7,206 nt of DNA from Devosia sp. Its GTDB lineage: Bacteria; Pseudomonadota; Alphaproteobacteria; Rhizobiales; Devosiaceae. Of this stretch, positions 1-6,070 are shown piece by piece. The stretch's first letter is position 1. Each line of letters opens with the position of its first letter. The stretch covers positions 1 to 7,206 of the forward strand of contig DROE01000059.1 in NCBI GenBank assembly GCA_011322005.1. The letters are read 5' to 3'. The translations under genes and the position numbers were made by a program. The notes beneath the pieces are model-generated. The model searched no databases and had not been told where the DNA came from. It saw only the letters and a list, made by a program, of their open reading frames with translations.

Positions 1-399
1 ATGGGTCATGGCGACGAAATTGTTCTTTGCGACGCCAATTTTCCCGCCGATTCCGTCGCCCGCCAGACAGCGACAGGAAAACTGATACGCCTGGAAGGGG
101 TCGGTGCGCCCCGCGCCGCCAGAGCCATCCTGTCGGTCATGCCGCTCGATACCTTTGTTGATGATGCGGCCCAGCGCATGGAAGTTGTCGGTGCGCCTGA
201 CGAGATTCCACCCGTCCAGTTGGAGGTACAGGCTGAAATCGACGCGGCGGAAGGCAAGTCCTGGCCCATGAAGTCCATCGAACGTTTTGCCTTTTATGAA
301 CGTGCCAAAAAGGCCTATTGCGTTGTTGTGGCCTCTGAGCCCCGCTTTTACGGATGTTTCATCTTCAAGAAGGGCGTTATTGCCCCCAAAGATCAATAG
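1..399 (+). CDS. FucU/RbsD-family sugar mutarotase, 5' end cut by window
   Basis: The visible 132 residues match the RbsD/FucU family, which interconverts sugar anomers (alpha/beta L-fucose for FucU, pyranose forms of ribose for RbsD) so that a cytoplasmic kinase or isomerase gets the right form. FucU-like features are MGHGDEI at residues 1-7, with the catalytic-type His at 3, DANFPA at 11-16, RFAFYERAKKA at 95-105 and the C-terminal KKGV. E. coli FucU carries about 20 residues before its MGHGDE motif, so the ATG at position 1 is almost certainly an internal Met and the true start lies upstream of the window. The usual Tyr-Gly-Asn near the C-terminus reads Tyr-Gly-Cys here (117-119). The gene stops 15 nt before a PfkB sugar kinase, implying one operon. 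The FucU type fits better than RbsD, but the actual sugar is unknown. Confidence 0.88.
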   Translation: MGHGDEIVLCDANFPADSVARQTATGKLIRLEGVGAPRAARAILSVMPLDTFVDDAAQRMEVVGAPDEIPPVQLEVQAEIDAAEGKSWPMKSIERFAFYERAKKAYCVVVASEPRFYGCFIFKKGVIAPKDQ

Positions 400-404
400 G
401 GAGA
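398..404 (+). promoter_or_regulatory. Ribosome binding site of the sugar kinase
   Basis: AGGGAGA overlaps the last bases of the mutarotase stop codon and lies 10 nt before the ATG at 415. It fixes the kinase start and fits translation from a shared mRNA. Confidence 0.6.
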
Positions 405-414
405 AACCTGCGCG

Positions 415-1353
415 ATGAGTGAAACCGAACAAAAGTGCGACGTGGTAATTCTTGGCATCTTTGTTGCTGACCTCGCATTCAGTGCCCGCAGATTGCCGCT
501 GGTCGGTGAAACCATCTCCGGTTCCGACTTTGCAATGGGACCGGGCGGGAAGGGGGCCAATCAGGCCGTCGCCTCAGCCCGGGGGGGCGCTAAAACCGCC
601 TTCATCTCCAGACTGGGAAAGGATGATTTCGGCGAGTTGGCCCTTGCCACCTGGGCCCGGGAGGGTGTGGTTACCCGCGTGTCTCAAAGCCAGAACGATC
701 CCACCGGCGCGGCCTTTATTTTCGTTAACGACCAGACCGGGGACAATGCCATCATCGTTGTGCCCGGTGCTGCTGCAAAAATCACCGCACAAACTGTTGA
801 GGACAACACCCGGATAATCCAGCAGGCCAAGGTGTTCGTCACCCAGCTTGAACAGCCGGTTGAAGCTGCATTGCGCGGGCTTCAGATCGCACGGGCCTCA
901 AATACAATCACCGTCTTCAATCCGGCCCCGGCCGAAGACTTCCCCGACGAGATCTATTCGCTCTGCGATTATATCACCCCCAACGAAACCGAGGCCGCGG
1001 CCCTTGCGGGCATGGAAGTTTCAAACATTGATGATGCAAGGAGCGCCGGAGACGCCCTGCTCGACAGGGGCGTTGGCACCGCCCTCATCACACTGGGAGA
1101 GGCGGGTGCCCTGTTCCACAACCGGCATACATCTGAGTTGATACCCGCCATCAGCGTTGCCAGGGTTATTGATACCACCGGGGCCGGGGACGCCTTCAAT
1201 GGCAATTTTGCCGCCGCTCTGGCGCGGGGGATGGACGCAACAAAGGCTGTGCATTTTGCCAACGCCGCCGCCGGAATTTCTGTTACCCGGTCCGGCACCG
1301 CCCCCGCAATGCCCACACTTGAGGAAACTAGGAACCGCCTCAGCAGCACCTGA
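415..1353 (+). CDS. rbsK: Ribokinase-like PfkB-family sugar kinase
   Basis: This 312-residue protein, close to the usual ~310, is a PfkB-family kinase that phosphorylates a sugar with ATP in the cytoplasm; ribose to ribose-5-phosphate is the family default. Visible motifs, in order: G14-x-x-x-A-D19 at the sugar pocket, GGKGAN at 44-49 (PfkB signature 1), the pocket Glu at 146 in TQLEQP, TPNE at 188-191, and DTTGAGDAFNG at 253-263 with anion hole and catalytic base D259. The E. coli ribose-contacting Asn of the N-x-D motif is Val17 here while the Asp is kept, so ribose may not be the true substrate. The ATG at 415 is preceded by AGGGAG at 398-403, overlapping the mutarotase stop region, and the 15-nt gap suggests cotranscription. 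Kinase family is sure; the rbsK name is provisional. Confidence 0.9.
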   Translation: MSETEQKCDVVILGIFVADLAFSARRLPLVGETISGSDFAMGPGGKGANQAVASARGGAKTAFISRLGKDDFGELALATWAREGVVTRVSQSQNDPTGAAFIFVNDQTGDNAIIVVPGAAAKITAQTVEDNTRIIQQAKVFVTQLEQPVEAALRGLQIARASNTITVFNPAPAEDFPDEIYSLCDYITPNETEAAALAGMEVSNIDDARSAGDALLDRGVGTALITLGEAGALFHNRHTSELIPAISVARVIDTTGAGDAFNGNFAAALARGMDATKAVHFANAAAGISVTRSGTAPAMPTLEETRNRLSST

Positions 1354-1412
1354 GAAAGGCCTCCCGCTTGCAAATCTTGTCTCATGTCTCTTGCAATCAA
1401 CCGGCTTTGTGC

Positions 1413-1424
1413 GCCAAGCTTGGC
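1413..1424 (+). repeat. 12-bp perfect palindrome in the kinase-trpB gap
   Basis: GCCAAGCTTGGC is a perfect dyad, flanked by CCGG at 1401-1404 and CCGG at 1424-1427, which can pair as well. Two direct copies of CTTGCAA lie upstream at 1367-1373 and 1390-1396. It could be an operator or a small RNA hairpin in front of trpB, but no T-run follows, so it is not an intrinsic terminator. A palindrome of this length is expected about once or twice by chance in a window this size, so function is unproven. No convincing promoter was found in the 111-nt gap. Confidence 0.3.
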
Positions 1425-1464
1425 CGGTAACTTCAACAAGAGCAGTGAGTGTACAGGCAATCCC

Positions 1465-2667
1465 ATGACTTCCTATCTTAATTTTACACCTGACAGCGAA
1501 GGATTCTTTGGCGAATATGGAGGTGCGATGCTTCCCCCGCCCCTGATCCCTCATTTCAAGGAACTCACCGAGGCCTATGAAAAGGTTTCCCGGTCACCGG
1601 AATTTCTTGATGAGCTGAAATATATCCGCAAACATTTTCAGGGTCGCCCGACTCCGATCTCCCACTTTCGCCGCCTTTCCGAAGAAGCCGGCGGCGCACA
1701 GATTTACGGCAAACGCGAAGACCTCAATCATACGGGTGCCCACAAGCTCAACCATTGCATGGCCGAAGCTCTGCTTGCCAAGCATATGGGCAAGACCAAG
1801 CTGATTGCTGAAACCGGTGCCGGCCAGCATGGCGTGGCGCTGGCCACGGCTGCCGCCTATTTCGGCATGGAGTGCGAGATTCACATGGGCGAGGTGGACA
1901 TCAAAAAGGAACATCCCAATGTTGTGCGCATGAAACTGCTTGGCGCAACCGTCGTTCCGGTGGGAGAGGGGGCGAAAACCCTCAAGGAAGCCGTGGATAG
2001 CGCATTTGGCAGTTATATCGGTCAGGCTGATACCGCCATGTTTGGTATCGGCAGTGTTGTCGGGCCTCATCCGTTCCCAAAAATGGTGCGCAATTTCCAG
2101 GCCGTTGTTGGCGAGGAGGCGCGCGAGCAGTTTGAAGAGATGACCGGCGGCAAGCCGGACATGGTAGCGGCCTGCGTGGGTGGCGGCTCCAACGCCATGG
2201 GCCTTTTTGCCGGGTTTATCGACGATGAGGATGTTGCCCTTTACGGGGTTGAACCTTTGGGAACATCAAGCAATCTTGGCGACCACGCCGCAACCATCAC
2301 TTTTGGTGAAGACGGAGACATTCATGCCTTTCGCACCCTGGTGCTGAAGGATGCTGAGGGAAATCCCGCTCCGGTCAACACCATCGCTTCGGGGCTGGAC
2401 TACCCCGGCGTCGGCCCCGAACACGCCCACCTGCATAAAACCGGGCGGGTTACCTACACAAGCGCCTCGGACAAGGAAGCCCTGAAGGCATTTTATGAGC
2501 TCTCACGGCTTGAGGGCATCATTCCGGCCCTTGAAAGCGCCCACGCGGTGGCCTGGGCCATGCGTGAAGCCAAAAACCATCCGGGCAAAAATATCCTGCT
2601 CAACCTTTCCGGGCGCGGCGACAAGGATCTGGACTACGTGGTCGATACCTACGGCTTTGGCGAATAG
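1465..2667 (+). CDS. trpB: Tryptophan synthase beta-type PLP enzyme, standalone
   Basis: At 400 residues it matches TrpB (E. coli 397), which condenses indole with L-serine to tryptophan using pyridoxal phosphate. Visible: GRPTP and KREDLNHTGAHKLNH with PLP lysine K94, AETGAGQHG at 115-123 with catalytic E116 (E. coli E109), the phosphate-binding GGGSN at 239-243, SGLDYPGVGPEHA with D312, and LSGRGDKD with S382 contacting the PLP nitrogen. All key residues are kept. The ATG at 1465 is preferred over an in-frame ATG at 1384, because the extra 27 residues resemble nothing in TrpB and length then fits; its Shine-Dalgarno is weak (AGG at 1455-1457). The N-terminus (FFGEYGG then LPPPLIPHF) and GAHKLNH differ from the usual FGG-VPET and GAHKTNQ, pointing to a divergent TrpB group. 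No trpA or trpF is adjacent, so it may work alone, on salvaged indole, or as a second copy. Confidence 0.9.
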   Translation: MTSYLNFTPDSEGFFGEYGGAMLPPPLIPHFKELTEAYEKVSRSPEFLDELKYIRKHFQGRPTPISHFRRLSEEAGGAQIYGKREDLNHTGAHKLNHCMAEALLAKHMGKTKLIAETGAGQHGVALATAAAYFGMECEIHMGEVDIKKEHPNVVRMKLLGATVVPVGEGAKTLKEAVDSAFGSYIGQADTAMFGIGSVVGPHPFPKMVRNFQAVVGEEAREQFEEMTGGKPDMVAACVGGGSNAMGLFAGFIDDEDVALYGVEPLGTSSNLGDHAATITFGEDGDIHAFRTLVLKDAEGNPAPVNTIASGLDYPGVGPEHAHLHKTGRVTYTSASDKEALKAFYELSRLEGIIPALESAHAVAWAMREAKNHPGKNILLNLSGRGDKDLDYVVDTYGFGE

Positions 2668-2700
2668 CCCGGCATACCAGCTTCATCCGAATGTACAACA

Positions 2701-2733
2701 ACCGGCGGCTGCTTCGCGCCGCCGGTGCTTTTT
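2701..2733 (+). terminator. Rho-independent terminator after trpB
   Basis: A perfect 9-bp GC-rich stem, ACCGGCGGC (2701-2709) pairing with GCCGCCGGT (2718-2726), closes an 8-nt loop containing TTCG and is followed by five T (2729-2733). It begins 34 nt after the trpB stop and ends the left-hand + strand transcription unit. Confidence 0.85.
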
Positions 2734-3039
2734 GGGGATGGTGAATGCGGTAGAGGTGGAGCAAAACTCCAGCCCCCGCGCAGGGCAGCTTCGGCACTGT
2801 CCTTGCGGCAGAGGGGAGCGATGGCGGCGAGGGTGTTGAAGGTCAGCCGGCACAGGGGGAAGTTGAAAAACCAGATGGTATGCCTGATGATTGGATTGAG
2901 CAGCCGAGCGAAACTGGTGATGGAAAGGTTTGGATAAGCCCAGAAACCCGCATGACCGTGTTCGTTCGATGCCAGGCAATCCCGATAATCCCCTCCCTGG
3001 CCAACGGCGACCATACATCCGAGATGTTCGCAGTGGAAA
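2734..3039. other. Interval with no recognisable gene
   Basis: Open frames exist on the minus strand (about 2649-3014 and 2683-3018), but they run into the trpB terminator or stop region, show no family motif, and have rearranged, Arg/Pro/Ser-rich composition typical of non-coding GC-rich DNA. The interval lies between the trpB terminator and the end of the IS3 transposase fragment, so part of it may be old flanking or insertion debris. No terminal inverted repeat or target duplication could be identified by eye. Confidence 0.5.
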
Positions 3040-3462
3040 TTATCTTGAGATGAAGTGGGCCTGTTTTTGTGAACAGGTTTGCGGCTGAGTTGAGGTATAT
3101 TCAGTTTGATTATCGCGTCGCTTTTTTTTCATCACTACCGAAGTATGCCTCGTCAGGGGTTCGTTTATCAAGGGCCGTGTGGGGCGATCCGTGTTGTAGA
3201 ATGTGATCCATTTCCCAATCACCCGTTTGGCTATAAATCCGTCTCTCAGCTCGTGCAGATAGACGGCCTCCTGTTTCAGAGATCGCCAGAGGCGCTCGAT
3301 AAAGATGTTATCGAGATAACGCCCACGCCCGTCCATTGATATTTTGATCCTGCCGGGCGCCTGCTCAACCGCACTTTTCCAGGCACTATCACAGCGGGTC
3401 TGTGCACCTACAATAAATCCGGCCAGCCCATATCTGTCTTTAGCTCCACAGGCAGCAGCCAA
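3040..3462 (-). pseudogene. IS3-family transposase (OrfB) 3' fragment
   Basis: The 140-codon frame carries the C-terminal part of an IS3-type DDE integrase-core transposase: ISMDGRGRYLDN at residues 41-52, the DNxxxE element with the third catalytic residue E56 in FIERLW, SLKQEAVYLHEL, and KWITFYNTDRP at 84-93. Recognisable homology starts near residue 26 (about position 3387). The two catalytic Asp and the helix-turn-helix/OrfA region are absent, and an in-frame TAG at 3478-3480 closes the frame upstream. Only a TTG (3462) could serve as start, and QAPGRIKISM looks like the family QAGIKISM with extra residues. The normal TPxExY tail after the RP motif is also lost. It is therefore a dead remnant. 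A CCTGTT/AACAGG hairpin (3060-3077) lies inside the last codons. IS ends are not identifiable. Confidence 0.85.
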
Positions 3463-3524
3463 CCGTTTGAAACACCGCTACAAAATCCAACAAACTGTCA
3501 GCAAAGCAAGAAAGACCGGGTGCT

Positions 3525-3598
3525 TGGCTGGGGAACCTGGATTCGAACCAGGACTAACGGAGTCAGAGTCCGTGGGTCTACCGTTAACCTATTCCCCA
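3525..3598 (-). tRNA. tRNA-Gln (anticodon CUG)
   Basis: Read on the minus strand, 74 nt fold as a standard cloverleaf: acceptor TGGGGAA (3592-3598) with TTCCCCA (3529-3535), a 3-bp D stem GGT/ACC, anticodon stem ACGGA/TCCGT with loop CTCTGAC giving anticodon CTG, T arm CCTGG-TTCGAAT-CCAGG, discriminator G and encoded CCA (3525-3527). The weak U1-A72 first pair, G73 and similarity to E. coli tRNA-Gln support glutamine identity; it decodes CAG. It stands alone, opposite in orientation to the flanking genes. The plus-strand open frames across it are artefacts. Confidence 0.95.
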
Positions 3599-3632
3599 AA
3601 GGGCTGTCCAACAGCAACATCTGGAAGCAACT

Positions 3633-3660
3633 ATGTAGCACATTCCAGTCTGCGATCAAG
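3633..3660 (-). promoter_or_regulatory. Probable promoter of tRNA-Gln
   Basis: On the minus strand CTTGAT (3655-3660) and CTACAT (3633-3638), 16 nt apart, each match 5 of 6 bases of the alphaproteobacterial sigma-70 consensus CTTGAC / CTATAT (usual spacing 17). Transcription would begin near 3626, leaving a leader of about 28 nt before the mature tRNA 5' end. No clear terminator was seen downstream of the tRNA. Confidence 0.5.
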
Positions 3661-3848
3661 GGACGTTCTGAGCATCAACTTTGCTCGCACTGCACATTGA
3701 TGCCGGTCACTGCGCCCCCGTTTGCCTAATCGGTTCTCTTGCTCTAGTCTCGATCCCAATAATGAGTAGCGCTTCCTTGGGCGCAACTTCGCATCGGCTG
3801 ACCACCTGTTTGCGTTGACGTGACGACCGGGGAGCCAAGAGAGGTAAT
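3661..3848 (+). other. Divergent intergenic leader before ppx/gppA
   Basis: This interval separates the minus-strand tRNA promoter from the GTG start at 3849 and must hold the ppx promoter unless that lies further up. The only candidates seen are weak: TTGCCT (3722-3727) with TAGTCT (3745-3750) at 17-nt spacing, and an AATAAT (3758-3763) without a good -35. The Shine-Dalgarno AGAGAGG is at 3838-3844. Confidence 0.3.
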
Positions 3849-5072
3849 GTGACCGATGAATTTCGGTCCGCCACTGCGCCCCCCCCTTCGGGCAAGACGC
3901 AGATTCCGCATCGGGACCGTTCCACTCCCGGTGCCAGGTCAAAGCGCCCCGTGAACTGGAGTGCTGCGACTGATCGCCACAAGGCGAAGCGGCGGACACC
4001 CAGCGGACAACAGCCGTCCGGCGCAAAGCGCCGGGCTCCGCTTTATGCGGCCCTTGATCTTGGAACCAACAATTGCCGACTGTTGATCGTGCGCGCCCAT
4101 GAGCGAGGCTACCGGGTTATCGACGGGTTTTCGCGTATAGTCAGGCTGGGCGAGGGGTTGAGCACAACCGGTCGCCTTGATGATGCGGCCATGCAGCGCA
4201 CAATCGATGCCCTCAGGCAGTGCAACAACAAGCTTACACATCATGCTCCCGCCCACACCCGCCTGATTGCAACAGAAGCCTGTCGCGCTGCCGACAATGC
4301 TCCTGAGTTTCTCGCCCGCATCAAAAGTGAACTGGGCCTGGACCTTGAAGTTATAGATCGTCAGACCGAGGCCTCTCTTGCGGTCACCGGATGCGCCGAC
4401 CTGGTGGAAGAAACGGCGCTGGGCGCACTGTTGTTCGACATCGGGGGCGGTTCGTCCGAATTGGCCTGGCTTGATTTTCGCGGTGGCCGGCCGAAGCGGC
4501 GTGGAAAAATGCCCTCTTCCATCCGTTCCTGGCAGTCTTTGCCCGTTGGTGTGGTCACCATTGCCGAAAAATTTGGCGGCGTGGATGTCACTCCCCAATC
4601 CTTCGGCGATATGGTTGATTACGTGTCGTCTCATCTGCGACATTTCAGGGGGCGCAACAAGCTCAAGCAGATGATTGCGGATCATCCCGTACACCTCATA
4701 GGCACCTCGGGCACGGTCACAACCCTTGCCGGACTGCATCTGGGGCTTGAGCGTTATGAGCGTTCCAAGGTCGACGGGCTATGGATGCACGAAGAACAGA
4801 TCACCGATACCATGCGGGTGTTGCTCAATATGCCCTATGAGCGGCGCATGGCCAATGCCTGCATCGGGCGCGATCGTGCCGACCTGGTCATTCCGGGCTG
4901 CGCCATCTTTGAGGCGATCAGGCGCGAATGGCCCGCCGGTCGCGTGCGTGTCGCGGATCGTGGCCTGCGTGAGGGAATACTGATTTCACTCATGGACGAA
5001 CATCGTGTGCAAGCCGCTCGCAAAAAACAGGTTCCCAACAAAGCGCTAAAAGGGGGCGGAGCAATTGGCTAA
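3849..5072 (+). CDS. Ppx/GppA-family phosphatase (short form)
   Basis: The 407-residue protein belongs to the ASKHA-fold Ppx/GppA family, which releases phosphate from inorganic polyphosphate or converts pppGpp to ppGpp in the cytoplasm. Visible: phosphate-1 motif ALDLGTNNCRLL from residue 68, the catalytic-type Glu at 174 in DRQTEASLAV, phosphate-2 motif DIGGGSSEL at 197-205, and GTSGTVTTLA from 285. It stops after the second ASKHA lobe, so the C-terminal HD-like domain of the ~510-residue E. coli Ppx/GppA is missing. The first ~65 residues are Arg/Lys/Pro/Ser-rich and probably disordered. The GTG start follows AGAGAGG at 3838-3844; an ATG at 3847 is followed directly by TGA and cannot be used. 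It overlaps rlmE by 8 nt. Sequence alone does not decide between exopolyphosphatase and pppGpp phosphatase, so no symbol is given. Confidence 0.9.
   Translation: MTDEFRSATAPPPSGKTQIPHRDRSTPGARSKRPVNWSAATDRHKAKRRTPSGQQPSGAKRRAPLYAALDLGTNNCRLLIVRAHERGYRVIDGFSRIVRLGEGLSTTGRLDDAAMQRTIDALRQCNNKLTHHAPAHTRLIATEACRAADNAPEFLARIKSELGLDLEVIDRQTEASLAVTGCADLVEETALGALLFDIGGGSSELAWLDFRGGRPKRRGKMPSSIRSWQSLPVGVVTIAEKFGGVDVTPQSFGDMVDYVSSHLRHFRGRNKLKQMIADHPVHLIGTSGTVTTLAGLHLGLERYERSKVDGLWMHEEQITDTMRVLLNMPYERRMANACIGRDRADLVIPGCAIFEAIRREWPAGRVRVADRGLREGILISLMDEHRVQAARKKQVPNKALKGGGAIG
5051..5061 (+). promoter_or_regulatory. Ribosome binding site of rlmE inside the ppx end
   Basis: The purine-rich stretch AGGGGGCGGAG lies in the last ppx codons, with its AGGGGG core 8 nt before the TTG at 5065. 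It supports that TTG as the rlmE start and implies translation coupled to ppx. Confidence 0.6.
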
Positions 5073-5769
5073 GCCTCCAAGACCAACAGGTTCCGGCGCG
5101 CGTCAGCTCAAGGTGCGTGTAAAAACCTCTGCCCGCCGCAAACCGGCTTCAACCCGCTGGCTGCAGCGCCAGCTCAACGACCCCTACGTCGCAAGGGCAA
5201 GAGAGCAGGGTTACAAATCCCGGGCCGCTTTCAAGCTGATCGAACTTGACGAAAAGCACAAACTGCTCAAACCGGGGATGCGTGTTGTCGACTTGGGTTG
5301 CGCGCCCGGTGGCTGGCTCCAGGTCGCTGCCAGAGCAACCAGGTCGACCGATGTCAACCCGAAAATAGTTGGTATTGACTATCTCGAAACATCGCCGGTT
5401 CCCGGCTGTATCATTCTGCAAAAGGATTTCACCCAAGACGATGCCCCCGACCTGCTGATTGAGGCGTTGGCTGGCCATAGGGCAGACCTTGTTCTCTCCG
5501 ACATGGCCGCACCGACAACCGGCCACAAGCCAACGGATCATTTGCGCATTGTGGCTCTGGTAGAGATGGCTGCGGATTTTGCGCTGGATGTACTCGCCCC
5601 CGGCGGAACTTTTGTGGCCAAGGTCTTTCAGGGTGGAACCGAGCAAGAGTTGCTTGCCCTGCTCAAACAAAAATTCAAGTCCACCTTTCACGCTAAACCC
5701 CCGGCCAGCCGCAAGGATTCCGCTGAAACTTATCTAGTGGCTAAAGGATTTAAGGGAAAAGGCCTCTGA
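5065..5769 (+). CDS. rlmE: 23S rRNA (uridine-2552-2'-O)-methyltransferase
   Basis: RlmE (RrmJ/FtsJ) uses S-adenosylmethionine to 2'-O-methylate U2552 in the A-loop of 23S rRNA, a late step in 50S assembly. The 234-residue product keeps the full K-D-K-E catalytic tetrad: K57 in SRAAFKL, D146 in LSDMAAP, K186 in FVAKVFQGG and E221 in SAETYLVA. The SAM-binding VVDLGCAPGGW is at 74-84, and RWLQRQLNDPYV at 31-42 is the usual lead-in. E. coli RlmE has 209 residues; the excess is mainly a Lys/Arg-rich N-terminal arm of about 20 residues likely to contact RNA. The start is TTG at 5065, overlapping the ppx stop (TAA 5070-5072), with a good Shine-Dalgarno. No clear intrinsic terminator follows. Confidence 0.95.
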   Translation: MAKPPRPTGSGARQLKVRVKTSARRKPASTRWLQRQLNDPYVARAREQGYKSRAAFKLIELDEKHKLLKPGMRVVDLGCAPGGWLQVAARATRSTDVNPKIVGIDYLETSPVPGCIILQKDFTQDDAPDLLIEALAGHRADLVLSDMAAPTTGHKPTDHLRIVALVEMAADFALDVLAPGGTFVAKVFQGGTEQELLALLKQKFKSTFHAKPPASRKDSAETYLVAKGFKGKGL

Positions 5770-6070
5770 AAGCTGAGCAGGCGCATCCTCAGGACCCCGC
5801 ATCAACCCGCCCTGTTTGCACCTGGAGCGTTGTCGGAAAAAAAAGCATTTCCTCGGGCTCGAGCCGCGGGTGGGAACCGGTTTTTCGGTTCGATAACGCG
5901 ACCGTGAAAACACCCGGACCGTGGTTTTGCCACCATCAGAACCGCAGTCTAGCCAAAACACAACCTGCATGATAGTGACCCGTGCCAACTCAGCCAACAA
6001 GCGATTCTCCCCCGCACTGGCTGTATTCCGCAGTTTCTGGCACGGTTCAGAGTCGATGGAGGGCTAGGCC
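5770..6070 (+). other. 301-nt non-coding leader between rlmE and guaB
   Basis: No gene is recognised. The interval holds A8 at 5837-5844, the palindrome GGCTCGAGCC (5856-5865), a hairpin GAACCG/CGGTTC with loop GTTTTT (5874-5891), a small GTGG/CCAC hairpin (5921-5933), two direct ACCGTG copies (5901-5906, 5918-5923), and an 8-bp inverted repeat CCGTGCCA (5980-5987) / TGGCACGG (6038-6045) ending 12 nt before the guaB Shine-Dalgarno. The guaB promoter should lie here, but only a weak candidate (TTGCCA 5927-5932) was seen. It does not match any riboswitch class I can recognise. An opposite-strand frame (5734-6000) overlaps rlmE and lacks motifs. Confidence 0.4.
6058..6063 (+). promoter_or_regulatory. 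Ribosome binding site deciding the guaB TTG start
   Basis: GGAGGG lies 7 nt before TTG at 6071. An in-frame TAG at 6065-6067 excludes any earlier start, and no ATG occurs in frame before the conserved core (TFDDVLL), so this site settles the start. Confidence 0.8.

Noticed and set aside
1384..1464. Upstream ATG extending trpB by 27 codons
   Set aside because: The added residues do not resemble TrpB, overlap the palindromic gap, and make the protein longer than the family norm.
2649..3018. Two overlapping minus-strand frames of 121 and 111 codons
   Set aside because: They run through the trpB terminator, and one reaches into the trpB end. They have no recognisable motif and overlap each other in different frames.
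3122..3129. Eight-base A run on the minus strand in the transposase, resembling a -1 frameshift site
   Set aside because: IS3 frameshifting occurs between orfA and orfB; this run lies in the degenerate C-terminal tail of orfB and simply encodes lysines.
3344..3729. Plus-strand open frames across the tRNA region (118 and 69 codons, with GEPGFEPGLTESESV-type sequence)
   Set aside because: The distinctive residues are the translation of the antisense strand of tRNA-Gln; this is a well-known kind of false protein prediction.
3939..4739. 266-codon minus-strand frame opposite ppx
   Set aside because: It is a shadow of a clearly conserved Ppx/GppA gene, with no motif of its own; long antisense frames are common in GC-rich DNA.
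5837..5865. A8 run beside the GGCTCGAGCC palindrome as a minus-strand terminator
   Set aside because: The stem is only a short self-complementary palindrome with no loop, is separated from the run by 11 nt, and no minus-strand gene would use it.
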